From Modestobacter altitudinis (GTDB lineage: Bacteria; Actinomycetota; Actinomycetes; Mycobacteriales; Geodermatophilaceae), in assembly GCF_005930475.1 (NCBI RefSeq), contig NZ_SJEW01000005.1:1-64000 (forward strand): DNA of 64,000 nucleotides, read 5' to 3'. Position 1 is the stretch's first letter, and each line of letters begins with the position of its first letter. Below the pieces are notes generated by a model that saw only the letters and a program-made list of their open reading frames with translations, was not told where the DNA came from and did no database searches. A program made the position numbers and the translations under genes. This document shows positions 35,214 to 43,735 of the stretch, one piece after another.

Positions 35214-36230
35214 CTACGCAGACGTGGCGTCCCCAGGCACCGTCGGTCTCGGCATACCAGGCATGAGCTGCCCCGCTTCGGCCGGCGACGGCGGCTGCGC
35301 ACTCGCCTGCGCTGGCTCGTCGACGGCCAGTTCCACGGCGACTTCCTCCAGCACGCCGACCAACCAGCGATGCCCGGCGTCGACCGTCCGGGAGGCGTGC
35401 CACCATGCCGTCTCCAGCATGTCCACGAAGCCGAAGGGTGGCTCGACCAGCCGAAACCGCTCGTCGGCCAGGAACCGGTGGACGAGCCGCTCGGGCACGA
35501 CGGCGACAGCCTCCGTCCCGAGCACGGCGAAGGGCAGCAGGAGGAAGCCCCGGGCCTGGATCGCCACGCGGCGGACGATGCGGAGCTGTCCGAGCACCCG
35601 GTCCATCGGTGTGACGGCGTCGTTGTGGAACACGGTCACCGCATGCGGCATCGCCTGCAGTGCGTCGAGATCGAGGCCGCCGTCGCGGAGGTAGGGATTG
35701 TCCCGGGCCACCAGGCACACCAGGCGGTCGTGGAACAGGAAGGTGTGTTCCCCGGCGAACCCGAAGCCGAGCGGACCGACCACCAGGTCGTACCGCAACA
35801 GGGCACCCGGCGAGTTGACCAGGTCGTCCGGGAGGTCGACGAAGCGCAGCCGCACCGACGGGGCCTTCTCGCGCACCCGTCTCCTCAACGGTTCGAGCAG
35901 CACGGTCATCGCATAGTCGCTGGCCGTCACCGTGTACACCCGGTCGCTCGTCCTCGGATCGAAGACGTCCGTCACCCGCAGCGCCTCTCGTAGCAGGCGC
36001 AGCGCCTCCTGCACCTGCGGGAGCAGGTCGCGCGCCAGCGGGGTGAGTTGGTACTCCCGGCCGACCCGGACCAGCAACTCGTCGTTGAAGTGGCGGCGGT
36101 AGCGCCCCAGCACGCCGCTCATCGCAGGCTGAGCCATCCCGACCTTCGCGCCGGCGCGGGTGAGGTTCCCCTCCTCGAGCACAGCCCCGAGCGCGGCCAG
36201 CGTGTTGAGGTCGAAGGCCCCCAGGTCCAC
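35214..36230 (-). CDS. LysR family transcriptional regulator 1
   Basis: A 338-residue LTTR. The N-terminal helix-turn-helix is FDLNTLAALGAVLEEGNLTR followed by AGAKVGMAQPAMSGVLGRYR. The effector-binding domain spans about residues 90-300; the C-terminal 35 residues (Pro/Ala-rich) exceed the usual length. It is divergent from LysR 2 with a 111-bp gap. It could control the SDR/VOC pair downstream or the extradiol operon nearby. GTG start; ribosome binding site weak. Confidence 0.85.
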   Translation of the reverse strand: MDLGAFDLNTLAALGAVLEEGNLTRAGAKVGMAQPAMSGVLGRYRRHFNDELLVRVGREYQLTPLARDLLPQVQEALRLLREALRVTDVFDPRTSDRVYTVTASDYAMTVLLEPLRRRVREKAPSVRLRFVDLPDDLVNSPGALLRYDLVVGPLGFGFAGEHTFLFHDRLVCLVARDNPYLRDGGLDLDALQAMPHAVTVFHNDAVTPMDRVLGQLRIVRRVAIQARGFLLLPFAVLGTEAVAVVPERLVHRFLADERFRLVEPPFGFVDMLETAWWHASRTVDAGHRWLVGVLEEVAVELAVDEPAQASAQPPSPAEAGQLMPGMPRPTVPGDATSA

Positions 36231-36341
36231 CGCTCCTCCATCGCGACATCGTCGTCACGGCCGCCCCGATGACGGAGCGCAGCTGAGGGCGCAGCCTATC
36301 CTCGGCCGCAGCCGAGCAGGGACCAGTCAGGGAGGAGCCGC

Positions 36342-37268
36342 ATGTCCGGGGTCCGCGGCATCGACTTCAACCTCCTCGTCGCCCTCCGTGCCCTCCTCGA
36401 GGAACGCAACGTCACCCGAGCTGGGCTGGCGGTGAACATGAGCCAGCCGGCGATGAGCGCGGCGCTGGCGCGGCTGCGCGAGCACTACGGGGACGAGCTG
36501 CTGGAGCGCACCGGACGGACGTACGAGTTGACGACGCTGGCGCAGGAGCTGCTGCCGCAGGTGTCGCACGCGCTCGACGCCGTCACCACGGCGCTGGAGC
36601 CGTGGGCGGGCTTCGACCCGTCCACCAGCACCCGCCGGTTCACCGTGTCGGGGTCGGACTACGCGCTGGCCGTCCTGCTGGAACCCCTGATGACGGTGGT
36701 CCACCGGCGGGCACCGGGCATCACCGTCGACTTCGACCCGGTCCCGTTGCCAGGTAGCGACGTCGACGCCCACCTCCTGCGCCGTGATGTCCTGATCGCC
36801 GCGATGGGCTACGCCTTCCCCGGCCGCAGGCAGGTCGTCTTCTCCGACCGCTTCGTCTGCATCGTCGCGGGGAGCAACCCACGGCTGCGCGACGGCCGGC
36901 TGACCCGGGAGGACCTCGCGGAGCTGCCGTACGCCGCCGCCTTCGGTGGGCAGCTGCAGACGCCGGCCGACGCAACGCTCCTCGAGGCAGGGATCACCCC
37001 GCGCGTGGAGGTCTCGGTCCAGGGCCTGCTCGCGCTGCCCTTCGCCGTGTCGGGCACCGACCTGTGCGCGTTCGTGCCCGAACGGCTCCTCGACCGGTGC
37101 CCCCCGACCCTCGACCTCGCGGTTGCCGACCTGCCGCTCGACGATCCCGAGCTCGCGGAAGCTGCGCACTGGCACCCGTCCAGGCAGGACGATCCGAGCG
37201 TGCGCTGGCTCCGGGAGGTGCTCAAGGAGGTCTCGGCTGCTCTGGGGCACGGATTCGCCACGGCCTGA
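36342..37268 (+). CDS. LysR family transcriptional regulator 2
   Basis: A 308-residue LTTR with HTH IDFNLLVALRALLEERNVTR and MSQPAMSAALARLREHYGDE. It lies immediately upstream of the extradiol dioxygenase gene in the same direction, and the promoter between them has the CAT/TAT-N12-TTTC architecture. It is thus the prime candidate activator of that operon. ATG 36342 follows AGGGAGGAG. Effector-binding domain normal in length. Confidence 0.87.
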   Translation: MSGVRGIDFNLLVALRALLEERNVTRAGLAVNMSQPAMSAALARLREHYGDELLERTGRTYELTTLAQELLPQVSHALDAVTTALEPWAGFDPSTSTRRFTVSGSDYALAVLLEPLMTVVHRRAPGITVDFDPVPLPGSDVDAHLLRRDVLIAAMGYAFPGRRQVVFSDRFVCIVAGSNPRLRDGRLTREDLAELPYAAAFGGQLQTPADATLLEAGITPRVEVSVQGLLALPFAVSGTDLCAFVPERLLDRCPPTLDLAVADLPLDDPELAEAAHWHPSRQDDPSVRWLREVLKEVSAALGHGFATA

Positions 37269-37295
37269 TCGGCACCCATCGTGAGGGCGATGCCT

Positions 37296-37343
37296 GGTAT
37301 GGCCGCGGTGTATTTCTGAGAGCCCCGTCACCGCGCCTAGCGT
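37296..37343 (+). promoter_or_regulatory. LysR-type promoter of the extradiol dioxygenase operon
   Basis: GGTAT (37296-37300), 12 bases, TTTCTG (37313-37318), then 19 bases to the -10 TAGCGT (37338-37343). This layout recurs at 49284-49331 and, with variations, at 57501, 48322, 61797 and 33930. The transcript would have a leader of about 45 bases with GGAG before the ATG. Confidence 0.55.
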
Positions 37344-37396
37344 CGATGACGACATCGGCCGCCACGTGCAGCCCGGTCCTCGATGCAGGAGCGAAC

Positions 37397-38329
37397 ATGA
37401 CCTCTCAGCTGATCACCCATCTCCGGCACGTCGACCTGGCCGTGCCGGACTACGACAAGCAGCTGGCCTTCTACACCGACACCTGGGGCCTGACCCAGGT
37501 CGCCGACGACACGGGGATCGCGTTCCTCGCCGCCGAGGGCTCCCCTGAGCAGTACGTCGTCCGGCTGCGCCACGGCGAGAAGCGCATGGACCTCGTGTCC
37601 TTCGGCGCCGCGAACGCAGCGGACGTCGACGCGCTCGCCGACCGGCTGATCGCCGACGGCGTCCAGATCGTGCGCGAGCCGCAGAAGCTGGACACCCCCG
37701 GAGGCGGCTACGGCTTCCGCTTCTTCGACGTGGACGGTCGCGTCGTGGAGGTCTCCAGCGACGTCGCCCTGCGGCAGCACCGCAAGATCGAGGAGCGTGA
37801 GGCCATCCCCGTCAAGCTCTCGCACTGCGTGGTCAACTCCCCGGACCCCACCCGGATGCGCGACTGGTACGCCAAGCACCTCGGCTTCCGGTTGTCCGAC
37901 ACGCTGGCGCACCCGCACGCCGGTGACCTCATGTACTTCATGCGGTGCAACGAGTGGCACCACTCGTTCGCCATCGCCCGCGGTCCGCACGCCTCCCTGC
38001 ACCACGCGTCCTTCGAGATGCGCGGCATCGAGGAGTACATGCGCGGCACCGGCAAGATCCTGCGCGCCGGCGCCCGGATGGTGTGGGGACCGGGACGGCA
38101 CCTGGCCGGTGACAACACGTTCTCCTACTTCCACGACCCGCACGGCAACACCATCGAGTACACGACCTCGATCGCCCTCCTCGACGAGGACACCTGGCAC
38201 CCCGGCATCCACGACGTCACCGACCCGCTGACCCAGGACCAGTGGGGCACCGCAGACCCGATGAGCGAGTCGGTCGCCAGCACCTCGTTCAACGACCCCG
38301 ACGTCCTGTTCACCCCTCCCCCGGTCTGA
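37397..38329 (+). CDS. Extradiol ring-cleavage dioxygenase of the VOC family
   Basis: A 310-residue type I extradiol dioxygenase with two VOC modules. The N-terminal module is HLRHVDLAVPDYDKQLAFY; the catalytic module carries LSHCVVNSPDP, HHASFEMRGIEEY and GNTIEYTTSI, giving the His, His, Glu Fe(II) site. It also has DPHGN near residue 240. Likely cleaves a catechol or similar diol with O2. A paralogue with the same layout is at 55531. Followed 3 bp later by an alpha/beta hydrolase. ATG follows CAGGAGC. Substrate not known. Confidence 0.87.
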   Translation: MTSQLITHLRHVDLAVPDYDKQLAFYTDTWGLTQVADDTGIAFLAAEGSPEQYVVRLRHGEKRMDLVSFGAANAADVDALADRLIADGVQIVREPQKLDTPGGGYGFRFFDVDGRVVEVSSDVALRQHRKIEEREAIPVKLSHCVVNSPDPTRMRDWYAKHLGFRLSDTLAHPHAGDLMYFMRCNEWHHSFAIARGPHASLHHASFEMRGIEEYMRGTGKILRAGARMVWGPGRHLAGDNTFSYFHDPHGNTIEYTTSIALLDEDTWHPGIHDVTDPLTQDQWGTADPMSESVASTSFNDPDVLFTPPPV

Positions 38330-38332
38330 CCG

Positions 38333-39247
38333 GTGTTCCTCGCCACCCACCCAGCGCTCGCCCGGCTGGCCGGTCACGCCTTCCAGCGCATCGCGCCGAT
38401 CGCGCTGGCGAAGGCCGCCCCGGCGGTGCGGTTCGCCGACGTGCCAGCACGGACCGAGGTCCTCTCCGCCTCCAGCCGCCTCGGTCCAACGTCGGTGACG
38501 GCCTACCGCCCGGCCGGTGCCGATTCGTTGCCGGCGGTCTACGTGAACTTCCACGGTGGTGCCTTCCTCGTCGGGCACCCCGGCCAGGACGACCCCTGGT
38601 GCCGCTACCTGGCCGCAGCTGCGGGAGTGGTGGTGCTCAACGTCGACTACGCACTGGCGCCGCAGCACCCCTTCCCGGCAGCCGCACACCAGGCGTTCGA
38701 CGTGGTCCGCTGGGCCGCCGAGGCCGGCGGTGACCACGGCTGGGACGGCACTCGGCTGGCGGTCGGGGGGCAGAGTTCTGGTGCCTCGCTGGCCGCGGCG
38801 GCCGCACGGCAGGCCCGGGACGCGGGCGCACCGCCGATCACCCTCCAAGTCCTCAACTACGGGGTCTTCGACCAGGCCGGTGACCCGGCCGACAAGCCGA
38901 AGCCCGTGCCCAGGCCCCAACTGCCGCTCCCGGTGCTGGACCTGTCCATGGGCGCCTACCTCCCCGACCCCGCACAGCGACGGCATCCGCTGGCGTCACC
39001 GGTCTTCAGCCACCCGGACGGGCTGAGGGGCATCGCCCCCGCCCTGGTCGTCGCGGCGGAACACGACCGCCTCCGCGCCGAGTCCGAGACCTACGCGGAC
39101 CTGCTCGACCGAGCGGGAGCCCTGCAGGAACTCATCGTGGTGCCCGGCGCTGACCACGCCTGCAACATGCTGGCGAAGGACGACCGCCAGACCCGGGAGA
39201 TGTACGACGCCATCTCGGGACGTGTGCGCGACGCCCTGAAGGCCTGA
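38333..39247 (+). CDS. Alpha/beta hydrolase, hormone-sensitive-lipase type
   Basis: A 304-residue esterase. The oxyanion-hole motif is VNFHGGAFLVGHPGQ, the nucleophile elbow GGQSSGASLAAAAA near residue 145, the Asp in AEHDRLRAE and the His in GADHACNML. Starts GTG 3 bp after the dioxygenase stop, so it is cotranscribed and may hydrolyse the ring-cleavage product or a precursor ester. HSL-type carboxylesterases usually act on short-chain esters; C-C hydrolases usually lack HGGG, so an ester or lactone substrate is more likely. Confidence 0.84.
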   Translation: MFLATHPALARLAGHAFQRIAPIALAKAAPAVRFADVPARTEVLSASSRLGPTSVTAYRPAGADSLPAVYVNFHGGAFLVGHPGQDDPWCRYLAAAAGVVVLNVDYALAPQHPFPAAAHQAFDVVRWAAEAGGDHGWDGTRLAVGGQSSGASLAAAAARQARDAGAPPITLQVLNYGVFDQAGDPADKPKPVPRPQLPLPVLDLSMGAYLPDPAQRRHPLASPVFSHPDGLRGIAPALVVAAEHDRLRAESETYADLLDRAGALQELIVVPGADHACNMLAKDDRQTREMYDAISGRVRDALKA

Positions 39248-39513
39248 CTTCGTCATCTGGCCCGCCACCTCTGCTCCCCCACCACGTCGGGCCCCACACC
39301 CGGTCACCGGCCGCGGGACGCCCGAGGCAGCCGTCAGGAGGAGTGAGCCAGGCAGGGGGAGGTCGGGGAGCTGGACGGACGTCGGGGAGCTGGACGGACG
39401 TCCACGGGCCGGTGGAGGTGGTCGCACCTCGGTGCCGCTGTACGGGAGGACCTCGGCCACGGTCCGCTGGTGGGCGGCCGCCATCCGCCGGACCACCGGC
39501 ATCGGCGTAGCCC
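39248..39513. other. Non-coding interval at the suspected island boundary
   Basis: Nothing recognisable except a tandem duplication at 39362-39399. The open frames on the minus strand are not supported by motifs. Confidence 0.4.
39362..39399 (+). repeat. Tandem 19-bp direct repeat
   Basis: Two exact copies of GTCGGGGAGCTGGACGGAC, followed by a third copy's first three bases. It is close to an integrase remnant and tRNA fragment; may be replication slippage in decaying DNA. Confidence 0.75.
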
Positions 39514-39688
39514 GTTCCCCGGCTCGTGGCGCGCCAGGGTGCCCAACGAGACCTTGAGGTGAGCTGCCGCCTCAGGCACCCCTCCATCGCCGTCACGGGC
39601 GACGTCCATGGGCACGTGTCGCCGGAGGTTGCGCGGGATGCAGTGCGGACGCTCGGCGAGGTCCTCGCCAACTGGCGGCCGGCTGGTG
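39514..39688 (+). pseudogene. C-terminal remnant of a tyrosine-type integrase
   Basis: The plus-strand frame reads DLEVSCRLRHPSIAVTGDV, then HGHVSPEVARDAVRTLGEVL. It matches the end of actinobacterial phage/ICE integrases, where the usual form is LGHSSIAVTxDxYxHV. The active-site Tyr position is His (DVHGHV) and there is no N-terminal catalytic Arg region, so the gene is dead. It lies about 55 bp from the second tRNA 3'-fragment, the classic integrase-att arrangement. Confidence 0.6.
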
Positions 39689-39742
39689 GTGGTCGGGATG
39701 GTGGTCAGACCGCCCCTGACGAGGAGCAGGGCCGCTCCGCTC

Positions 39743-39841
39743 CCGGTTTCCCACAAACGGCCCCTGACCGGCTGTTTCTCACGTCGGCTCACAGGACTTG
39801 GACCTGCGTCCCCCTGACCCTGTACCGGTTGCTGTACGCGG
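39743..39841 (-). repeat. Degenerate tRNA 3'-half remnant, probable attachment-site copy 2
   Basis: Aligned with 18286-18375, this segment shares CCGGTTTCCC, AACGGCC(T/C)CTGACC and, on the minus strand, a T arm reading GCAGGTCCAAGTCCTGT (substitutions in the loop). It then joins a 22-bp stretch identical to 18478-18499, so about 110 bp present in copy 1 are missing here. Same orientation as copy 1, 21.4 kb apart. Confidence 0.55.
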
Positions 39842-39978
39842 CGGCGAGGCGACCATCGGCTGCGTGGATGCCTGCACATGGGCAGATGTCATTTCCGCTG
39901 ACCCACGGCGGTCAGCAGACTCGCAGGCGGCAGTGGCGCCGCTCAGCCGGGATCGGCGCGCCGAGCTCCGGAGGTCCT
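39842..39978. other. Short spacer before the 3-hydroxyacyl-CoA dehydrogenase operon
   Basis: No -10 box matching the LysR-type architecture is evident here. A GGAGG ribosome binding site is at 39970-39974. Confidence 0.4.
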
Positions 39979-41103
39979 GTGACGTCGCCCGCTGGAGTCG
40001 TCGCTCCCCCGTCCCCGCCTGCCTTGGACGCGCTGTCCGGCCTGCTGCGCGATGCCGTCCTGCTCGCCAAGCGCGGCACCGCGACCCCGGCCGACATCGA
40101 CACCGCGATGCGGCTGGGCGCCGGCCACCCGACCGGGCCGTTCACCCTGCTCGCTGGCATGACCGCCGATCAGCAGCGCGGCCTCGGTCTGCCCGGGCAG
40201 CAGCTCCCCGAGACGTCCGCCCCCGACGAGCTGCCCGCCGCGGACACCGGCTGGACCGGCCCGGTCGGCGTCGTGGGGACCGGGCACATGGCCGGCGGCA
40301 TCGTCGAGACGGTGGCCCGCAGCGGGCGTCCGGTCCGGGTGCTGGCCCGCAGCCAGGCATCAGGAGACGGGCTGCGCGCCCGGCTGACGGCCAGCCTCGA
40401 CCGCGCGGTCAGCCGCGGCCGGCTGGACGAGGAAGGCCGTGCCGACGTGCTGGCCCGGGTGTGGGTCACCACCGAGCCGGCTGCGCTGGCCGGGTCCGAC
40501 GTGGTGGTCGAGGCAGTGGCCGAGGACCTCGACGTGAAGGTCTCCGTCGCGCACCAGCTCGACGCGCAGCTGCCCGCGTCGACGCCGCTGGCGACGAACA
40601 CCTCGTCGTTCCGGGTCGCCGACCTGCGGCCGTTCGTCTCGGCCGGACGACCGGTGATCGCGCTGCACTTCTTCAACCCGGCGCCGGTGATGAAGCTGCT
40701 CGAGGTGGTGGTCCCGGACGACGTCGCGGACGCCGGCGCGCTGCGGGCGACGGCGTCCTCCTGGGCACGCGGCCTCGGCAAGACGCCGATCAGCTGCGCG
40801 GACTCCCGCGGCTTCGTGGTCAACCGGCTGCTCATCCCCTTCCTCAACGACGCCGTCCGGCTGCACGAGGACGGGCTCCCCGTCGCCGAGGTCGACGACC
40901 TGCTGCGCACCGGCGCGGGCCACCCGATGGGCCCGCTGGCGCTGGTCGACCTGATCGGCGTCGACGTCACCGTCGCCGCCCTGGAGTCCATGGCCGCCGT
41001 CGAGGACGACCCGCGCATCTCCCCCGCGGCGACCCTGCGCGAGCTCGCCGCCGCCGGTCGGCTGGGCCGCAAGACCGGCGCCGGCTTCCACACCTACTCG
41101 TGA
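39979..41103 (+). CDS. 3-Hydroxyacyl-CoA dehydrogenase with an extra N-terminal half-domain
   Basis: A 374-residue protein. The NAD domain starts at about residue 93 (VGVVGTGHMAGGIVETVARS), with NTSSF and the catalytic His in ALHFFNPAPVMKLLEV; the C-terminal domain includes FVVNRLLIPFLNDAVRLHED and RTGAGHPMGPLALVDLIG. Residues 15-55 repeat a piece of that C-terminal domain (DIDTAMRLGAGHPTGPFTLL), an unusual placement. Role: NAD-dependent oxidation of a 3-hydroxyacyl-CoA. First of four cotranscribed genes with an NTF2-like protein, a crotonase and a hydrolase. GTG follows CGGAGG. Confidence 0.83.
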   Translation: MTSPAGVVAPPSPPALDALSGLLRDAVLLAKRGTATPADIDTAMRLGAGHPTGPFTLLAGMTADQQRGLGLPGQQLPETSAPDELPAADTGWTGPVGVVGTGHMAGGIVETVARSGRPVRVLARSQASGDGLRARLTASLDRAVSRGRLDEEGRADVLARVWVTTEPAALAGSDVVVEAVAEDLDVKVSVAHQLDAQLPASTPLATNTSSFRVADLRPFVSAGRPVIALHFFNPAPVMKLLEVVVPDDVADAGALRATASSWARGLGKTPISCADSRGFVVNRLLIPFLNDAVRLHEDGLPVAEVDDLLRTGAGHPMGPLALVDLIGVDVTVAALESMAAVEDDPRISPAATLRELAAAGRLGRKTGAGFHTYS

Positions 41104-41114
41104 GAGGGACCCGC

Positions 41115-41624
41115 ATGGACGACCCACGGACGGCCACCGACCCCGCTGCCGCCTGGACCGCGCTCATCACCCGGTACTACGACGGCTGCAGCGCCGGCGA
41201 CGTCGACCTGATGCTGGAGACGCTGCATCCCGACGTCGTGCACTGGTTCCTGGCACCCAACACCGGGTCGCAGGCCGTGGCGGGCGCTGAGCACCTGGCC
41301 CGCTACTGGCGCAAGGTCACCGGGATGCTGCAGGCCCGCTGGGTGGTCGACAGCATCTGCGCCACCCCGGAGCAGGCGGTCATCGAGTGGACCATGTGGT
41401 GGCTGCCCGAGGGGGCGAACGAGCGCGTCGCCACCCGTGGCGCCGAGTGGTTCACCTGCTCCGACGGCGTGATCCGGGAGATCCGGTCGTACTACCAGCT
41501 GCGCCCGGAGACCACCGAGCTCGCCGGCTTCCCCTATCCCGAGCGCGGGTACTCACTCCCCGACGCCGAGCGCAGCACGATCCACCCCCACGCCGAGCAG
41601 TACGGCCCCGGAGGCACCGCATGA
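41115..41624 (+). CDS. SnoaL/NTF2-like protein
   Basis: A 169-residue cone-fold protein: AAWTALITRYYDGCSAGDVD and HPDVVHWFLAPNTGSQAVAG, then a region with IEWTMWWLPEGANERVATRG and GVIREIRSYYQLRP. Such proteins can be isomerases, hydratases or dehydratases, or bind ligands. It overlaps the crotonase gene by ATGA and starts 11 bp after the dehydrogenase stop, so it is in the same operon. Tentative role: isomerisation or dehydration of a CoA or ring intermediate. Confidence 0.75.
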   Translation: MDDPRTATDPAAAWTALITRYYDGCSAGDVDLMLETLHPDVVHWFLAPNTGSQAVAGAEHLARYWRKVTGMLQARWVVDSICATPEQAVIEWTMWWLPEGANERVATRGAEWFTCSDGVIREIRSYYQLRPETTELAGFPYPERGYSLPDAERSTIHPHAEQYGPGGTA

Positions 41625-42385
41625 GCGCCGTCGACATCACCCGGGACGGCGCGGTCGCGACCGTCACGCTGAACCGCCCGGACAGGCTGAACGCCCTGGA
41701 CCGGGCCACCCGCTGGGAGCTCATCGGTGCCCTCCGCGAGGTCGCCGGCGACGACGCGGTGCGGGCGGTGGTGCTCACCGGCACTGGCCGGGCGTTCTGT
41801 GTCGGCCAGGACCTCGCGGCGGTGGAGGAGCTCGAGCACGCCGACGAGACCGTCGCCGGCTCCTACAACCCGATCGCGCAGACCATCGCCGACATGTCCA
41901 AGCCCGTGGTGGCCGCGGTGAACGGCGCGGCGGTCGGCGCCGGCCTCGGCCTGGTGCTGGCCTGCGACCTGCGGCTGGCCGCGGAGCCCGCGTCGTTCTC
42001 CTGCGCCTTCGGCAAGGTGGCGCTGGTCCCGGACACCGGGGTCTCCTGGCACCTGGTGCGGGAGCTGGGCTACGCCCGTGCCTTCGCCCTCGCCACCCTC
42101 GGCCGGACGTTCACCGCCGAGGAGGCGAAGACCTACGGCCTGGTCAACCGGGTGCTGCCTGCTGACCAGCTGGCCGCGAGCGCGCAGGAGCTGGCCGGGA
42201 TGCTCGCGGCCGGCCCGACGCTGGCGTTCGCGCTGACCAAGCGCCAGTTCCGCGCCGTCGGCGAGCTGTCGTTCGAGGGGGCGCTGGCGATGGAGGCCCG
42301 GCACCAGGGCGAGGCAGCGGCCCATCCCGACCACGTCGAGGGACGCACCGCCTTCGCGGAGAAGCGCCCGGCGCGCTGGGCGTGA
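41621..42385 (+). CDS. Enoyl-CoA hydratase/isomerase (PaaG-like)
   Basis: A 254-residue crotonase. Visible are the first oxyanion-hole region TGTGRAFCVGQDLAAVEEL and VNGAAVGAGLGLVLACDLR, followed by KVALVPDTGVSWHLVRELG. The catalytic Glu of hydratases at the VPxEG position appears replaced by Asp (VPDTG), as in PaaG-type isomerases, suggesting double-bond isomerisation rather than hydration. Member of the 39979-43071 operon; ATG overlaps the preceding stop. Confidence 0.86.
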   Translation: MSAVDITRDGAVATVTLNRPDRLNALDRATRWELIGALREVAGDDAVRAVVLTGTGRAFCVGQDLAAVEELEHADETVAGSYNPIAQTIADMSKPVVAAVNGAAVGAGLGLVLACDLRLAAEPASFSCAFGKVALVPDTGVSWHLVRELGYARAFALATLGRTFTAEEAKTYGLVNRVLPADQLAASAQELAGMLAAGPTLAFALTKRQFRAVGELSFEGALAMEARHQGEAAAHPDHVEGRTAFAEKRPARWA

Positions 42386-43071
42386 CCGACGTCGGAGCCG
42401 TCCTGGTCCACGGCCTCTGGCACGGCGCGTGGTGCTGGGACGCCGTGCGGGCCGAGCTCGCCGAGCGGGAGGTCGAGAGCGTGGCGGTCGAGCTGCCGCT
42501 CACCGACCTCGCGACCGACACGCAGGTGACGCTCGACGCCATCGGGGGCTTCGGTCGGCCGGTGGTCCTGGTCGGCCACTCCTACGGCGGTGCCGTCGTC
42601 ACCGCTGCCGGCGTCCATCCGCTGGTCCGTGAGCTCGTCTACGTCGCGGCGTTCCAGCTGGACGACGGTGAGTCGGTCAGCCGCATCCGCCCCGGCTCCG
42701 ACCTCCCCGACACCCGGCTGCCCGAGGCGATGGTCGTCTCCGGTGACGAGGTGGGCATCGACCCGGAGCTCGGGCCGCGGCTGCTGTACAGCGACGTGCC
42801 AGGGGGCGCCGCCGGGGCGGCGGCTGCCCGGCTGCGGCCGGTCGGACGGATGCTCTTCCGCGGCGTCCCGGACGCGATCGCGTGGCGCACGGTGCCCTCG
42901 ACCTACGTCGTCTGCGGCGCCGACGAGGTGGTGCACCCGGAGCTGCAGCGGGCGATGGCCCGGCGGGCCACGCGCACGCTGGAGTGGGACTGCGGGCACA
43001 GCCCCCAGGCCGGCCGGCCCGGGGCCGTGGCCGACCTCATCGCTGGACGGGTGGCCGTGCTCAGGGGCTGA
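42382..43071 (+). CDS. Alpha/beta hydrolase, small methylesterase-like
   Basis: A 229-residue hydrolase. N-terminal [16 protein letters not shown], nucleophile elbow [15 protein letters not shown] (Ser near residue 70), Asp in [11 protein letters not shown] and His in [12 protein letters not shown]. This layout is like EstC/MES plant-methylesterase-type enzymes. Last gene of the plus-strand operon; GTG overlaps the crotonase stop. Its 3' end overlaps by 11 bp the 3' end of the convergent CoA-transferase subunit B gene. Confidence 0.83.
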   Translation: MTDVGAVLVHGLWHGAWCWDAVRAELAEREVESVAVELPLTDLATDTQVTLDAIGGFGRPVVLVGHSYGGAVVTAAGVHPLVRELVYVAAFQLDDGESVSRIRPGSDLPDTRLPEAMVVSGDEVGIDPELGPRLLYSDVPGGAAGAAAARLRPVGRMLFRGVPDAIAWRTVPSTYVVCGADEVVHPELQRAMARRATRTLEWDCGHSPQAGRPGAVADLIAGRVAVLRG

Positions 43072-43735
43072 CCACGTCGGCGACCGGGATCTCCCGGACG
43101 TCGTCCGCCACCTGCAGTCGCGCCCCGCTCGCCGTCCGGACGTCGTCGACGGAGGCGCCCGGGGCGACCTCCCGCAGCACCAGCCCGCCGGGCGTCACGT
43201 CGACGACGGCGAGGTCGGTGACGATCCGCTGCACCACACCGGCCGCCGTCAGGGGCAGCGTGCACCGCTCGAGCAGCTTCGGTTCCCCGCGGCGGGTGAC
43301 GTGCTCCATGGCCACAATGACCCGGCGCGCACCGTGCGCGAGGTCCATGGCACCGCCCATGCCCTTGAGCGCCTGGCCGGGCACCGTCCAGCTGGCCAGG
43401 TCGCCGCCCGCGGAGACCTGCATCGCCCCGAGCACGGCGACGTCCAGGTGACCGCCGCGGATCATCGCGAACGAGACCGACGAGTCGAAGAACGCCGCCC
43501 CGGGCTGCACGGTGACCGTCTGCTTGCCGGCGTCGATGAGGTCGGGGTCCTCGCCCCCGGGCAGCGGGAACGGGCCGACGCCCAGGACGCCGTTCTCGCT
43601 GTGGAAGACGACGTCCACCCCCGGCGGCAGAAATCCGGGCACCAGTGTCGGCAGCCCGATCCCCAGGTTGACGTAGCCGCCGTCGGGCAGCTCCTGGGCC
43701 ACCCGCGCGGCGATCTGGTGTCGGGTCAGGGTCAC
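43061..43735 (-). CDS. 3-Oxoacid CoA-transferase subunit B
   Basis: A 224-residue family I CoA-transferase beta subunit. Motifs are [17 protein letters not shown], the catalytic Glu in [16 protein letters not shown], and [20 protein letters not shown]. Works with subunit A (43732-44514) to activate an acid using succinyl-CoA or acetyl-CoA. GTG 43735 overlaps the subunit A stop. Distal gene of a six-gene minus-strand operon from 48280. Resembles ScoB/PcaJ/AtoA; acceptor acid unknown. Confidence 0.88.
   Translation of the reverse strand: MTLTRHQIAARVAQELPDGGYVNLGIGLPTLVPGFLPPGVDVVFHSENGVLGVGPFPLPGGEDPDLIDAGKQTVTVQPGAAFFDSSVSFAMIRGGHLDVAVLGAMQVSAGGDLASWTVPGQALKGMGGAMDLAHGARRVIVAMEHVTRRGEPKLLERCTLPLTAAGVVQRIVTDLAVVDVTPGGLVLREVAPGASVDDVRTASGARLQVADDVREIPVADVVSP

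Noticed and set aside
39334-39879. Minus-strand frame with an excisionase-like phrase (AAAHLKVSLGTLARHE)
   Set aside because: It is the exact antisense of the integrase remnant frame; the plus-strand reading has the stronger family resemblance.
39526-39978. N-terminal extension of the 3-hydroxyacyl-CoA dehydrogenase to 39526
   Set aside because: The open frame runs through the integrase remnant and tRNA fragment; a GTG with GGAGG at 39979 gives a sensible start.
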